The notes under the pieces were generated by a model. That model was not told the origin of the DNA. It did no database searches and saw only the letters and a list, made by a program, of their open reading frames with translations. A stretch of 59,263 bases of DNA from Asanoa siamensis (lineage in GTDB: Bacteria; Actinomycetota; Actinomycetes; Mycobacteriales; Micromonosporaceae), in assembly GCF_016862555.1 (NCBI RefSeq), contig NZ_BONE01000052.1, positions 1 to 59,263 on the forward strand. Direction: 5' to 3'. Both the position numbers and the translations under genes were made by a program. Of the stretch, positions 33,565-42,692 are shown in pieces. How positions within the stretch are numbered: the first letter of the stretch is position 1; each line of letters opens with the position of its first letter.

Positions 33565-34497
33565 TCAGGTGATGTCTTCGTCGAACCGTCGGTCGATCGG
33601 CTGCGGTGCGGCGACCGGAGCGATCGGCTCGATCGGCGCGCCCGCGGCGACCGGCTCGCGGTCGTCCTCGAGCGCCGACATCTCGTCGTCGTCGACGCCT
33701 TCGTAGATCTCCCTGCCCCGCCCGCGCCGCCGGTCGTTGAGGAAGGCGATGCCGACCGCGCCGAAGTAGAGCGCGGACAGGCAGGCGCCCAGCGCCGTCA
33801 TGCCGAACGGGTCGGGTGTCGGGGTGACCACCGCCGAGAACAGGAAGAACACGAAGACCGCGACCCGCCACCAGCTCAGCAGCCGCTTGGCGCTGGCCAC
33901 GCCGACGAAGTTGAGCATCAGCACGATGAGCGGGAACTCGAACGCCACGCCGAAGATCAGCAACATGTTGGTGACGAAGCCGATGTAGCGCGTGACCTCG
34001 AGCTGTTGCTCGACCCCGGTAACGCCCGCCTCCAGGAGGAAGTGCAGGCCCTTGGAGACGACGAAGTAGGCCAGCACGGCGCCGCCGACGAACAGCGGCG
34101 CCGCGAGGGCGACGAAGAAGTACGCGTACTTGCGCTCGTGGCGGTGCAGCCCCGGCGCGATGAACGCCCAGAGCTGGTAGAGCCACACCGGCGAGGCGAG
34201 GATCAGGCCCACCCAGAGCGCCAGCTTGAGCTTGAGCAGGAAGCCGTCGGTCGCGGCGAGCTGGAGGAACTCCACCTCGGCGCACGACTTGCCCGGGAAC
34301 TGCGCGCAGTAGGGCTGCTTGAGGATGTCGAAGACCGGTTGCGCCAGGAAGTAGCCGATGATGATGCAGACCAGCAGCGCCAGCGACGCCTTGAACAGCC
34401 GGTTGCGCAGCTCCCGGATGTGCTCGATCAGGGTCATCGAGCCGTCGGCGGCACGCTGGAACTCGGTCGGCCCCTTACGCCGTAACGAGACTGCCAT
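33565..34497 (-). CDS. tatC: Twin-arginine translocase subunit TatC
   Basis: A 310-residue protein with six membrane segments. The N-terminal GSMTLIEHIRELRNRLFK is the conserved cytoplasmic signal-recognition part of TatC (the HIxELRxR motif), and FEFPLIVLMLNFVGV in the middle is also typical. TatC binds twin-arginine signal peptides and recruits TatA. The C-terminal ~60 residues are an acidic, Pro-rich tail longer than in E. coli TatC. It follows tatA by 21 nt on the same strand and belongs to the pafC-tatA-tatC-helY block. Confidence 0.97.
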   Translation of the reverse strand: MAVSLRRKGPTEFQRAADGSMTLIEHIRELRNRLFKASLALLVCIIIGYFLAQPVFDILKQPYCAQFPGKSCAEVEFLQLAATDGFLLKLKLALWVGLILASPVWLYQLWAFIAPGLHRHERKYAYFFVALAAPLFVGGAVLAYFVVSKGLHFLLEAGVTGVEQQLEVTRYIGFVTNMLLIFGVAFEFPLIVLMLNFVGVASAKRLLSWWRVAVFVFFLFSAVVTPTPDPFGMTALGACLSALYFGAVGIAFLNDRRRGRGREIYEGVDDDEMSALEDDREPVAAGAPIEPIAPVAAPQPIDRRFDEDIT

Positions 34498-34518
34498 GAC
34501 CGGACGCTGTCCCGGTCG

Positions 34519-34803
34519 TCAGATCACGTCGCGGCTGCGCTGCACCGGGTCGACCACCGGAGGCGGGGTCTGCGCCGGCTGCTGCTGCACCTGCTGGGGC
34601 GGCAGCGGCTGGCGGCCGGCCTGCGCGTCGGCCTTCTCGGCCAGGTCGCCCTTGTCGTCGTCGACGAGGCCCTTGGTCTCGGCCTTGATGATCCGCAGGG
34701 AGCGGCCGAGCGAGCGCGCCGCGTCCGGAAGCCGCTTCGCGCCGAAGAGCAGGATCAGCAGCACGACGAGGACGGCTATGTGCCACGGCTTGAGGGCGCC
34801 CAT
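34519..34803 (-). CDS. tatA: Twin-arginine translocase subunit TatA
   Basis: A 94-residue protein with an N-terminal membrane helix (WHIAVLVVLLILLFGAKRLP) followed by the amphipathic helix and a disordered Gln/Pro-rich tail. The FGAKRLPDAARSLGRSLR hinge-and-amphipathic segment is diagnostic. TatA forms the protein-conducting oligomer of the Tat system. GGAG lies 6 nt before the ATG. It sits in front of tatC, with the small membrane protein and pafC genes upstream on the same strand. One TatA-type gene only; no TatB in the window, as usual in Gram-positive bacteria. Confidence 0.95.
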   Translation of the reverse strand: MGALKPWHIAVLVVLLILLFGAKRLPDAARSLGRSLRIIKAETKGLVDDDKGDLAEKADAQAGRQPLPPQQVQQQPAQTPPPVVDPVQRSRDVI

Positions 34804-34955
34804 GGGAACTCCAAAGTCGATCAGTGTCGGACGGTGTGCTTCGTCGGGGTGACGAGCCCATCCTACGGGTGACAAACGACGACGCCACTGCCCGGGAGAC
34901 CTCAATAGCCGGTGAAGTCTGGTGGGCCGGCGGCCCAAGAACGGCAATTCGGGCG

Positions 34956-35207
34956 TCAGGCCCGACCGCGACCGGCCTTGATCACCGCGATCCGCTCCTG
35001 CGCCACCACAGCGCGTTGCTGGACCGCCTCGACCTGTTCCTGCAGCACCAGCAGCTCGGCGCCGAGCTGCTCGGCCCGGGCCTGCCGGTCCTGGAGGCGG
35101 CGCAGCGCCCGGGCCAGCTCGGGCAGCCGGGCCAGCACCGGCCGGGCGGCCAGCGCGAGGACGATCAGGCCGAGGACGGCCGCGCCGATGACGATCCAGA
35201 GCACCAC
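34956..35207 (-). CDS. Small single-pass membrane protein with coiled coil
   Basis: An 83-residue protein: residues 2-24 form a membrane helix (LWIVIGAAVLGLIVLALAAR), and residues about 25-75 are a charged, Gln/Glu-rich helix consistent with a coiled coil, ending in a basic tail. GTG start at 35207 begins 10 nt after the pafC stop, so it is probably co-transcribed with pafBC. Such a small protein between pafC and tatA is seen in related actinobacteria, but I do not know its function. A longer upstream frame is only the shadow of pafC. Confidence 0.75.
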   Translation of the reverse strand: MVLWIVIGAAVLGLIVLALAARPVLARLPELARALRRLQDRQARAEQLGAELLVLQEQVEAVQQRAVVAQERIAVIKAGRGRA

Positions 35208-35217
35208 GGCGGACAGC

Positions 35218-36201
35218 TTAGGCGTTTTCGGGGATCGGCGCCGCGTACGCGTCGAGAGCGGCGGTCGCCGCGTCCCGGACCCGCTCGACGAGCTCGGGCG
35301 GCGACACGGCGGTCGCGTCGGGACCGAGGCCCAGCACGAACCGCTGCGCCCAGGCGAGGTCGGTGACCCGCAACGAGACCACCCACTCGTCGGAGTCGCG
35401 CCCGTCGGGCCGTACCTCCTCGCACGGATAGTATTCGGTGATCCACCGCCCGCCCCGGCCCACCTTGATCGTGACCAGCGGCAGCTCGGGCCCGGGTGCG
35501 AAGACCCCGTCGCTGACGTCGTGCGGCTCGGCACCGGAGGGCGGCGCGGCCGGCTCGTCGAGCTCGGTCAGCGCGTCGATCCGGTCGGCCCGGAACAGCC
35601 GGACGGCCTCGGCCCGGCGGCACCACGCCTCCACGTACGCCCGGCCCTCGACCATCAGCAGCCGCATCGGGTCGATGACCCGCTCCGTCGTCTCGTCGCG
35701 GGTCTGCGCGTAGTAGGTGATCCGCAGCGCCCGGCCGCGCTCGACCGCCCCGCGCAGCGTGGCCAGCCGGTCGTCGCTGCCCGGCATCCGCACCGCGACC
35801 GGCGCGCCGGCCAGGTCGCCGGCCGCGTGCTCGATCTTGGCCAGCGCCCGCTCGATCGCGTCGCGGTTGGCCATGCCCGGCGTCTCCGCGAGCATCCGCA
35901 GCGCCACGACGAGCGCCAGCGCCTCGTCGGGCGTCAGCCGCAGCGGCCGGTCGATGCCGGCGTCGTAGGTGATGGTCACCCGGTCGCCGTCGAAGGCCAT
36001 GTCGATCAGGTCGCCGGGGCCGTAGCCGGGCAGCCCGCACACCCAGAGCAGCTCCAGGTCCTCGCGCAGCTGCCGCTGGGTGACGCCCAGGTCGGCGGCC
36101 GCCTGCGCGACCTCGATGCCGGGCCGCGCGAGCAGGTAGGGCACCAGGTTGAGCAGCCGCCCGAGCCGGTCCGCGCTCGGTCGTAGGCCCGCCGCGCTCA
36201 T
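35218..36201 (-). CDS. pafC: WYL-domain regulator PafC
   Basis: A 327-residue protein. The N-terminal winged helix (about residues 8-55, LNLVPYLLARPGIEVAQAAADLGVT start) binds DNA, and the WYL domain (about 140-215) senses a ligand. PafB and PafC act together in mycobacteria as an activator of the RecA-independent DNA-damage response despite their names. It overlaps pafB by four bases (ATGA, 36198-36201), the normal pafBC arrangement. I use the ATG at 36201; the longer frame shadows pafB. In mycobacteria, pafC follows the Pup ligase gene more closely; here a metal transporter, a DUF3866 gene and a small gene lie between. Confidence 0.93.
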   Translation of the reverse strand: MSAAGLRPSADRLGRLLNLVPYLLARPGIEVAQAAADLGVTQRQLREDLELLWVCGLPGYGPGDLIDMAFDGDRVTITYDAGIDRPLRLTPDEALALVVALRMLAETPGMANRDAIERALAKIEHAAGDLAGAPVAVRMPGSDDRLATLRGAVERGRALRITYYAQTRDETTERVIDPMRLLMVEGRAYVEAWCRRAEAVRLFRADRIDALTELDEPAAPPSGAEPHDVSDGVFAPGPELPLVTIKVGRGGRWITEYYPCEEVRPDGRDSDEWVVSLRVTDLAWAQRFVLGLGPDATAVSPPELVERVRDAATAALDAYAAPIPENA

Positions 36202-37187
36202 GCCGGCACCGGCGTCGAGTCGTGGCGGGCCGCCGTCTCCTTGAGGCGCTGGATCACCGCGTCGCGCACCTCGGGCGGCTCGACCACCCGCACGTCGGGC
36301 CCGTAGCCGACCAGTTGGGTGGCGATGAAGTCGACGTCGGCGTACCGCAGGACCACCCGGTCGAACTCCGCTCCCGGGGTCGTCTCCTGTGCCCAGCGCC
36401 GTAGGCCGGCCGCCCGGCCCCGGCGGACCAGCACGGTGGCCCGGCCGGTGCGCTCGATCGGCCCGCTGAACCGGGCGACGTAGCTGATCAGGTCGAGGTC
36501 GCGGGGTGGCTCGTAACCGCCGGGCCGGCCGGTGACGCGGACCGCGCCGACCACCCGGGACAGCCGGAAGCAGCGCGGGGCGCCGCGGTCGAGGTCGTGA
36601 CCCACCACGTACCACCGGCCCCGCCAGCACACCACGCCCCACGGCTGGAGCCGGCGGCTGGTCGCGGCGTCCTGCTCGACCACCCGGTAGTCGAAGGCCA
36701 CCGTGCGCCGGTCGCGGGCGGCCGCCGTCAGCGGCGCGAAGGTCGGGTCGACCCGGACGATCGGCTCGACGCCCAGGGTCGCCTGCGGGTCGACGTCGAC
36801 GCCGGCGGCGCGCAGCTTGGCGAGCCCGGACGAGGCCGCGGCGGCGAGGCCGGCGTGCTGCCAGAGCCGCCCGGCGATGCCTACGGCGGCGGCCTCGTCG
36901 GGCGCGAGCGGGATGTCGGGCAGGGCGTAGTCGCGGCGGGCGATGCGGTAGCCGGGCTCGGTGTCGAACGCGCTCGCGGCGCCGGTCTCCAGCGGGACGC
37001 CGAGTTCGCGCAGCTCAGACTTGTCGCGTTCGAACTTGCGCTGGAACGCCTCGTGGTCCTTGGGATCCTCGGGATCGTGCTCGTAGCCCGGCACGGTCGC
37101 GGCGATCTGCGCGGCGGTGAGGAACCGTCGCGTCGAGAGCAGGCAGATCACCAGGTTGACCAGGCGCTCGGTGCGGGTCCGCGACAC
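36198..37187 (-). CDS. pafB: WYL-domain regulator PafB
   Basis: A 329-residue WYL-family regulator with an N-terminal HTH (RTERLVNLVICLLSTRRFLT) and a WYL domain (about 150-225) plus C-terminal extension. The GTG at 37187 is preferred over a TTG two codons upstream because TAGCGT sits 7 nt before it. It forms a heterodimer-like unit with PafC. The promoter faces that of the CDF transporter, with only 39 nt between the two -10 hexamers, so one regulator could affect both. Confidence 0.92.
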   Translation of the reverse strand: MSRTRTERLVNLVICLLSTRRFLTAAQIAATVPGYEHDPEDPKDHEAFQRKFERDKSELRELGVPLETGAASAFDTEPGYRIARRDYALPDIPLAPDEAAAVGIAGRLWQHAGLAAAASSGLAKLRAAGVDVDPQATLGVEPIVRVDPTFAPLTAAARDRRTVAFDYRVVEQDAATSRRLQPWGVVCWRGRWYVVGHDLDRGAPRCFRLSRVVGAVRVTGRPGGYEPPRDLDLISYVARFSGPIERTGRATVLVRRGRAAGLRRWAQETTPGAEFDRVVLRYADVDFIATQLVGYGPDVRVVEPPEVRDAVIQRLKETAARHDSTPVPA

Positions 37188-37194
37188 TCCCAAG

Positions 37195-37200
37195 ACGCTA
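37195..37200 (-). promoter_or_regulatory. Leaderless -10 hexamer (pafB)
   Basis: TAGCGT lies 7 nt before the pafB GTG at 37187 and decides that start. Confidence 0.6.
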
Positions 37201-37239
37201 GCAGTGTTGGTACGCGTGTGCGCACACCCTTGTGGGGCA

Positions 37240-37245
37240 TAGCCT
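37240..37245 (+). promoter_or_regulatory. Leaderless -10 hexamer (CDF transporter)
   Basis: TAGCCT lies 7 nt before the GTG at 37253. Confidence 0.55.
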
Positions 37246-37252
37246 GGCCATC

Positions 37253-38296
37253 GTGACCTCGGAACACCCGGGCGGCCCGGAGCGGCCGTCGGACATGGAC
37301 GACATCGATCTGGAAGGGGAGCCCGAGGTACGCCACGCGGCGATTCCGGACGCCGACACCGCCCCGTCCGAGTCCGTCCTCACCGTGATCATCGCCGGCC
37401 TGGCCAACCTGGCGATCGCGGGCGCGAAGCTCGTCGCCGGCCTGCTGACCGGCTCAGCCGCGATCCTCGCCGAGGCGGCCCACTCGTTCGCCGACACGAC
37501 CACCGAGGTGCTGCTCTACACGGCCCTGCGGCGCGGGGCGAAGGACCCGGACGACCGGCACCCGTTCGGCTACGGCAAGGAGAGCTACGTCTGGGCGTTC
37601 ATCGCCGCGCTGTTCACGTTCGTCGCCGGCGCCGGGTTCTCGATCGAGCGCGGCATCGACACGATCCTGCGCGGCGAGGAGGCCGGCGACTTCCTGGTCG
37701 CGTACATCGTGCTGATCGTCTCCGCGATCCTCGAGGGCATCTCGTTCATCCGGGCGGTGCGCCAGGTCCGCGGCGAGGCGACCCGCTGGCGCACCTCGCC
37801 GTTCCGCTTCCTGCGGGCGACCCCCGACACCGCGGTCAAGGCCGTCTTCCTGGAGGACAGTGCGGCCCTGATCGGCCTCGCGCTGGCCGCGGCCGGGTTG
37901 GGCCTGACCGAGGCGACCGGCGACCCGGTCTGGGACGGCATCGCCTCGATCGGCATCGGCGTGCTGCTCCTGATCGTCGCCGCCACCCTGTCGGTGGCCA
38001 ACGTCTCGCTGCTCGTCGGGCGGGCGGTCCCCCGCCGCCTGCACCAGCGGCTGCGCGCGGAGCTCTCCGCGGTGCCCACCGTCGACCGGGTCGACCAGCT
38101 CCTGACCATGCAACTCGGGCCCGAGGACGTGCTGGTGGCCGCCAAGGTCGACTTCGCCGACGACGCCACCGGCGCCGACATCGAGGCCGCCGCCGACGCC
38201 GCCGAGCGCCGGCTGACCACCATCTACCCGTCGATCCGGTACGTGTTCCTGGATCCCACCCGCGGCCGCGCGGGACGCGCCGAGCCCGACCGGTAA
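37253..38296 (+). CDS. Cation diffusion facilitator family transporter
   Basis: A 347-residue CDF-type metal efflux protein. About 40 polar N-terminal residues precede six membrane segments. The HSFADTTTEVLLY segment in helix 2 carries the His and Asp of the transport site, with HPFGYGKESYVWAFIAA in the following loop and a further HxxxD-type site (LEDSAALIGLALAA) in helix 5. The soluble C-terminal domain (about 260-340) is the metal-regulatory domain. It exports divalent cations such as Zn or Mn. The GTG at 37253 is 7 nt after TAGCCT; a GTG/ATG at 37232 would add seven residues. It is divergent from pafB. Confidence 0.9.
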   Translation: MTSEHPGGPERPSDMDDIDLEGEPEVRHAAIPDADTAPSESVLTVIIAGLANLAIAGAKLVAGLLTGSAAILAEAAHSFADTTTEVLLYTALRRGAKDPDDRHPFGYGKESYVWAFIAALFTFVAGAGFSIERGIDTILRGEEAGDFLVAYIVLIVSAILEGISFIRAVRQVRGEATRWRTSPFRFLRATPDTAVKAVFLEDSAALIGLALAAAGLGLTEATGDPVWDGIASIGIGVLLLIVAATLSVANVSLLVGRAVPRRLHQRLRAELSAVPTVDRVDQLLTMQLGPEDVLVAAKVDFADDATGADIEAAADAAERRLTTIYPSIRYVFLDPTRGRAGRAEPDR

Positions 38297-38299
38297 CCT
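38294..38299 (+). promoter_or_regulatory. Leaderless -10 hexamer (DUF3866 gene)
   Basis: TAACCT overlaps the stop codon of the CDF gene and lies 8 nt before the ATG at 38308. Confidence 0.45.
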
Positions 38300-38307
38300 T
38301 TCCTGCC

Positions 38308-39432
38308 ATGGTCAGATGGCGCTCCGGAGTGGTCACGGAGGTGCGGCGCCGCTGGCGGGGCGCCGTCGAGCTGACGGTGGCGGTGGACGGCACGGCGTTC
38401 CGCGCGCTGGCCTACCCCGCGCTGGTCGGCGAGCCGGAGCCCGGCGACCGCGTCCTGCTCAACGTCAACGCCCAGCTCATGGGCCTCGGCACCGGCGGCT
38501 ACGCGCTGGTCGTGGCACTGCCCGACCGGCTGCCGCCGGACCCGCCCGGCGCCGGCACCGACCGCGACGAGGGCCACGTGGTCAAGGCCCGCTACACGCC
38601 GCTGCAGGCGATCGTGCGCGGCGTCGAGGAGCCGTCGTCGCCACACCACGCCGCGATCGCCGCCGCCGACACGCTCGGCGGGATGCCGGTGGTCACCGCC
38701 GACCTGCACTCCGCACTGCCGGCCGTCCTCGCCGGCATCCACGCCGACCGGCCCGACGCCCGGGTCGCGTACGTGATGACCGACGGCGGCGCCCTGCCTG
38801 CGTGGTTCTCCCGCACGCTGGACGGCCTGCGCGACCGGCTCGTCGGCACGATCACCGTCGGGCAGGCGTTCGGCGGCGACCTGGAGGCGGTCACCACCCA
38901 CAGCGGTCTGCTCGCCGCCCGCCATGCCCTCGGCGCCGACGTGGCGGTGGTCGCGCAGGGTCCGGGCAACCTCGGCGCCGGGCTGCCGTGGGCGTTCTCG
39001 GGCGTCGCGGTCGGCGAGGCGGTCAACGCGGTAGCCGCGCTCGGCGGCCAGGCGGTCGGCGCGCTGCGGATCTCCGACGCGGACCCGCGCGACCGGCACC
39101 GCGGCATCTCGCACCACAGCCTGACCGCCTACGGGCGGGTGGCGCTGGTCCCTTGCGACCTGCCGCTGCCCGACGGCCTGGCGGCGCCGCTGGCCGAGCG
39201 GGTCGAGGCGCAACTGTCGGAGCTGTCGGTCCGGCACCGGATCATCCGCGTGCCCTCCGCCGGGCTGGACGAGGCGCTGCGGGCCTCGCCGGTCGCGCTG
39301 TCGACGATGGGCCGCGGGCTGGACGCGGACCACGGCTATTTCCTCACGGCCGCGGCCGCCGGACGGCACGCCGTAGGGCTAGCCGTTCAGGAAGATCAGG
39401 AGCAGCCAGCCGGTCAGCAGCGCGACCAGTAG
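38308..39432 (+). CDS. DUF3866 family protein
   Basis: A 374-residue protein matching the DUF3866 family, which in many actinobacteria lies near pafABC. Segments such as HVVKARYTPLQ, VVTADLHSALPAVLAGI, VTIGQAFGGDLEAVTTHSGL-like GTITVGQAFGGDLEA and GPGNLGAGLPWAFSGV are conserved-looking and Gly-rich. Function is unknown; no catalytic motif is recognised. The last ~20 residues overlap, on the opposite strand, the end of the small tail-anchored gene (39379-39432). Whether that extension is real or the protein normally ends near AAAAGRHA cannot be settled here. Confidence 0.8.
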   Translation: MVRWRSGVVTEVRRRWRGAVELTVAVDGTAFRALAYPALVGEPEPGDRVLLNVNAQLMGLGTGGYALVVALPDRLPPDPPGAGTDRDEGHVVKARYTPLQAIVRGVEEPSSPHHAAIAAADTLGGMPVVTADLHSALPAVLAGIHADRPDARVAYVMTDGGALPAWFSRTLDGLRDRLVGTITVGQAFGGDLEAVTTHSGLLAARHALGADVAVVAQGPGNLGAGLPWAFSGVAVGEAVNAVAALGGQAVGALRISDADPRDRHRGISHHSLTAYGRVALVPCDLPLPDGLAAPLAERVEAQLSELSVRHRIIRVPSAGLDEALRASPVALSTMGRGLDADHGYFLTAAAAGRHAVGLAVQEDQEQPAGQQRDQ

Positions 39433-39645
39433 GACCGCCAGCACCCAGGTGGGGACCTTGTAGTCGCCGCGGCGGTTGCGGTCGAGCTCGTCGCGCACCT
39501 TGGCGCGCCGCTTCTCGAGCCAGCCCTGGCGGATCACCTCGGGCCGCGTCTCGGGCATGGACAGCCCCGAGGTGCGGGTGGCGTCGGGCCACTGCTCCTG
39601 CGAACGCTGCTGCGGGGCGCTGTCGCGCTGCTCGGGGACCGTCAT
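39379..39645 (-). CDS. Small tail-anchored membrane protein
   Basis: An 88-residue protein: the N-terminal ~60 residues are polar and Arg/Glu-rich (GWLEKRRAKVRDELDRNRRG), and residues 66-86 form a C-terminal membrane helix (VPTWVLAVLLVALLTGWLL). The start lies 26 nt after the pafA stop on the same strand, so it is likely co-transcribed with the Pup ligase. It is a recurring neighbour of pafA in actinobacteria but has no known function. Its 3' end overlaps the DUF3866 gene by 54 bp in the opposite direction. Confidence 0.75.
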   Translation of the reverse strand: MTVPEQRDSAPQQRSQEQWPDATRTSGLSMPETRPEVIRQGWLEKRRAKVRDELDRNRRGDYKVPTWVLAVLLVALLTGWLLLIFLNG

Positions 39646-39671
39646 GGTGCCCCGAGCCTAACCGAATCGCG

Positions 39672-41030
39672 TCACATGCTCGCGATCAGGCGTTCCACCC
39701 GCTCGTCGTACGCGCGGAACGGGTCCTTGCAGAGCACGGTGCGCTGCGCCTGGTCGTTGAGCTTGAGGTGCACCCAGTCGACGGTGAAGTCGCGCCGCTT
39801 CTCCTGGGCGTGCCGGATGAACTCGCCCCGCAGCCGCGCCCGGGTGGTCTGCGGCGGGGTCTCCTTGGCCTCGAAGATCTCCAGGTCGGTGGCGACCCGG
39901 TCGACCTGGCCACGCTTCTCCATGAGCCCGTAGAGCCCGCGCCCGCGCCGGAGGTCGTGGTAGGCGAGGTCCATCTGCGCGATCCGGGGGTGGGACAGGG
40001 GGAGGTCGAACTTGTCCTGGTAGCGCTCGATCAGCCGGAGCTTGGTCACCCAGTCGATCTCGCGGGACACGGGCTCCAGGTCGCCGGTCTCGATCGCCCG
40101 CAGGACCCGGCCCCACAGCTCGACGACCCGCTTGGCGGTCTGGTCGCCGCCCCGGCGCTCGACGAACTCGGTCGCCTTGGCCAGGTATTCCTGCTGGATC
40201 TCGAGGCCGCTGATCTCCTTGTTGTTGGCGAGGCGGACCTTGCGGCGCCCGGTCACGTCGTGCGACACCTCGCGGATGGCCCGGATCGGGTTCTCCAGCG
40301 ACAGGTCGCGCATGACCACGCCGGCCTCGATCATCCGCAGCACGATGTCGGCCGAGCCGACCTTGAGCAGCGTGGTGACCTCGTTCATGTTGCTGTCGCC
40401 GACGATCACGTGGAGGCGGCGGTAGCGCTCGGCGTCGGCGTGCGGCTCGTCGCGCGTGTTGATGATCGGGCGGGACCGGGTGGTCGCCGACGAGACGCCC
40501 TCCCAGATGTGCTCGGCCCGCTGGCTCAGGCAGTAGACGGCGCCCCGGGGCGTCTGCAGGACCTTGCCGGCACCGCAGATGAGCTGCCGGGTGACCAGGA
40601 ACGGGATCAGGACGTCGGCGAGCCGGCCGAACTCGCCGTGCCGGGAGACCAGGTAGTTCTCGTGGCACCCGTACGAGTTGCCGGCCGAATCGGTGTTGTT
40701 CTTGAAGAGATAGATCTCGCCCGCGATGCCCTCGTCGTGCAGCCGCTTCTCGGCGTCGACGAGCAGCCCCTCGAGGATCCGCTCACCCGCCCGGTCGTGC
40801 GCCACCAGGTCGGCGACGTTGTCGCACTCGGGGGTCGCGTATTCCGGGTGGGAGCCGACGTCGAGGTAGAGCCGCGCGCCGTTGCGGAGGAAGACGTTGC
40901 TCGACCGACCCCAGGACACCACCCGCCGGAACAGGTAACGGGCGACCTCGTCCGGCGACAGCCGTCGTTGCCCCCGATAGGTGCAGGTGACCCCGTATTC
41001 GGTCTCGAGCCCGAAGATTCGCCGCTCCAT
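39672..41030 (-). CDS. pafA: Pup-protein ligase PafA
   Basis: A 452-residue carboxylate-amine ligase of the Pup ligase/deamidase family. It uses ATP to phosphorylate the C-terminal Glu of Pup and attach it to a substrate lysine. The N-terminal [14 protein letters not shown] carries the conserved metal/nucleotide Glu residues; [18 protein letters not shown] and [26 protein letters not shown] are the catalytic core, and the C-terminal domain follows. Length is the usual one for PafA, and it lacks the Dop-specific loop. Leaderless start (TAGTGT 6 nt upstream). In this genome it is separated from prcA by the rhamnose genes. Confidence 0.97.
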   Translation of the reverse strand: MERRIFGLETEYGVTCTYRGQRRLSPDEVARYLFRRVVSWGRSSNVFLRNGARLYLDVGSHPEYATPECDNVADLVAHDRAGERILEGLLVDAEKRLHDEGIAGEIYLFKNNTDSAGNSYGCHENYLVSRHGEFGRLADVLIPFLVTRQLICGAGKVLQTPRGAVYCLSQRAEHIWEGVSSATTRSRPIINTRDEPHADAERYRRLHVIVGDSNMNEVTTLLKVGSADIVLRMIEAGVVMRDLSLENPIRAIREVSHDVTGRRKVRLANNKEISGLEIQQEYLAKATEFVERRGGDQTAKRVVELWGRVLRAIETGDLEPVSREIDWVTKLRLIERYQDKFDLPLSHPRIAQMDLAYHDLRRGRGLYGLMEKRGQVDRVATDLEIFEAKETPPQTTRARLRGEFIRHAQEKRRDFTVDWVHLKLNDQAQRTVLCKDPFRAYDERVERLIASM

Positions 41031-41036
41031 AGCAAG

Positions 41037-41042
41037 ACACTA
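41037..41042 (-). promoter_or_regulatory. Leaderless -10 hexamer (pafA)
   Basis: TAGTGT on the minus strand lies 6 nt before the ATG at 41030. Confidence 0.55.
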
Positions 41043-41142
41043 GCCGGGAAACCCGGTCAGTGGTCAGTACCGCGACGCGCCGTCATCGTCACGTTGGCGG
41101 AAAACATTCATGGGGTACGCTCACCGCCCGTTTGGTCGGGTT

Positions 41143-41733
41143 TCAGAGCGTCGCGACGTACGCCCGGCAGGCGTCGTAGTCCGGCAGGAGCCCGGACGCC
41201 TTCGCCTCCGCCAGCGACGGGGCCGCCTCGTCGCGGGCCGACAGGATCGGCGTCTCGGCCGGCCACTCGATGCCCAGATCCGGGTCCAGCGGGTGCACGG
41301 TGTGCTCCCCCGTCGGGTTGTAGCCGGTCGAGCAGAGGTACGACAGCGTGGCGTCGTCGGTCAGGGCGCAGAAGCCGTGCCCGAGCCCCTCCGGGATGTA
41401 GACGGCGCGCCGGTCGACGTCGTCGAGCCGGACCGCCTCCCACTGCCCGAACGTGGGCGAGCCGACCCGGATGTCGACGACCATGTCGACCACCGCGCCG
41501 CGTACGCAGGTGACCCACTTGGCCTGACCGGGCGGCACGTCGGCGAAGTGGACGCCGCGCACCACGCCCCGCGCCGAGACCGACATGTTGGCCTGGGCGA
41601 GCGTGAACCGGTGGCCGGTGGCCGCCTCGAACGTCTCGGCCTTGAACCACTCCAGGAACAGCCCCCGCGGGTCGCCGTGCTGCTGCGGGGTTACCTCGAA
41701 CGCGCCCTCGATGCCCAGCTCACGGATCTTCAT
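41143..41733 (-). CDS. rmlC: dTDP-4-dehydrorhamnose 3,5-epimerase RmlC
   Basis: A 196-residue cupin-fold epimerase of dTDP-L-rhamnose synthesis (third step). The catalytic H62 sits in [11 protein letters not shown], and the conserved [17 protein letters not shown] and [15 protein letters not shown] segments follow, with the Tyr of GYNPTGEH near 138. Length is standard. It overlaps rmlA by ATGA (41730-41733), giving the operon rmlA-rmlC, divergent from rmlB-rmlD. The frame extends upstream only as a shadow of rmlA. Rhamnose links peptidoglycan to wall polymers or decorates glycans in actinobacteria. Confidence 0.95.
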   Translation of the reverse strand: MKIRELGIEGAFEVTPQQHGDPRGLFLEWFKAETFEAATGHRFTLAQANMSVSARGVVRGVHFADVPPGQAKWVTCVRGAVVDMVVDIRVGSPTFGQWEAVRLDDVDRRAVYIPEGLGHGFCALTDDATLSYLCSTGYNPTGEHTVHPLDPDLGIEWPAETPILSARDEAAPSLAEAKASGLLPDYDACRAYVATL

Positions 41734-42608
41734 GCCGTCTCCGCCTTCTCGTCCAGCAGGCCCAGCAGGTAGGAACCGTAGCCGCTCTTGGTCAGTGGCG
41801 CGGCGATCTCCCGCAGCCGGGCGTCGTCGATCAGGCCCGCCCGCCAGGCGACCTCCTCGACACAGCCGATCTTGAAGCCCTGCCGTTCCTCGATCACCCG
41901 CACGTATTCGGCGGCCTGCATCATCGAGGTGAACGTGCCGGTGTCGAGCCAGGCGGTGCCCCGGTCGAGCACGGTGACGGTCAGCTCGTCCCACTCCCGG
42001 TAGGCCTCGTTGACCGCGGTGATCTCGAGCTCGCCGCGGTCGCTCGGCTTGAGGCCGCGGGCGATCTCGACGACCCGGTTGTCGTAGAAGTAGAGGCCCG
42101 GCACGGCGTACCGCGACTTGGGCTCGACGGGCTTCTCCTCGATCGACAGGACCTTGCCGTCGGCGTCGAACTCGACCACGCCGTACTCCCGGGGGTTGGC
42201 CACCGGGTAGGCGAAGACCCGGCCACCGACGAGCGGCGCGGTCTCGCGCAGCTGCCGGCCCAGGCCGACGCCGTGGAAGATGTTGTCGCCGAGGATCAGC
42301 GCGACCGAGTCGTCGCCGATGAACTCCTCGCCGAGCAGGAAGGCCTGCGCGATGCCCTCGGGGCGGGGCTGTGCGGCATATTGAATCTTGAGGCCGAACT
42401 GGCTGCCGTCGCCGAGCAGCCGCTGGAACTGCGACTGGTCGTCGGGCGTCGTGATGATCAGGACCTCGTCGATGCCGGCCATCACCAGCGTCGACAGCGG
42501 GTAGTAGATCATCGGCTTGTCGAAGATGGGCATGAGCTGCTTCGAAACGGCCATGGTGATCGGCCAGAGCCGCGATCCGGTGCCGCCGGCCAGAAGAATC
42601 CCTCGCAC
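41730..42608 (-). CDS. rmlA: Glucose-1-phosphate thymidylyltransferase RmlA
   Basis: A 292-residue nucleotidyltransferase that makes dTDP-glucose, step one of rhamnose synthesis. GGTGSRLWP is at 8-16 (the product-stabilising Arg) with [11 protein letters not shown] following; [11 protein letters not shown] is the metal-binding Asp, and IEEKP is the sugar-binding motif. The GTG at 42608 is chosen because TAGGCT lies 7 nt upstream; a much longer frame upstream belongs to no protein. It is divergent from rmlB with the two -10 hexamers 56 nt apart. Confidence 0.95.
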   Translation of the reverse strand: MRGILLAGGTGSRLWPITMAVSKQLMPIFDKPMIYYPLSTLVMAGIDEVLIITTPDDQSQFQRLLGDGSQFGLKIQYAAQPRPEGIAQAFLLGEEFIGDDSVALILGDNIFHGVGLGRQLRETAPLVGGRVFAYPVANPREYGVVEFDADGKVLSIEEKPVEPKSRYAVPGLYFYDNRVVEIARGLKPSDRGELEITAVNEAYREWDELTVTVLDRGTAWLDTGTFTSMMQAAEYVRVIEERQGFKIGCVEEVAWRAGLIDDARLREIAAPLTKSGYGSYLLGLLDEKAETA

Positions 42609-42615
42609 GGCGGGC

Positions 42616-42621
42616 AGCCTA
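42616..42621 (-). promoter_or_regulatory. Leaderless -10 hexamer (rmlA)
   Basis: TAGGCT lies 7 nt before the rmlA GTG on the minus strand. Confidence 0.55.
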
Positions 42622-42677
42622 CTGGTGCCGGGTTTCGGGCGCATGCCCGGCAGTCCTCGGGGGCGGCGCCGGTCGTC

Positions 42678-42683
42678 TAGACT
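42678..42683 (+). promoter_or_regulatory. -10 hexamer (rmlB)
   Basis: TAGACT lies 9 nt before the GTG at 42693. Confidence 0.5.
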
Positions 42684-42692
42684 CCGGAACCC

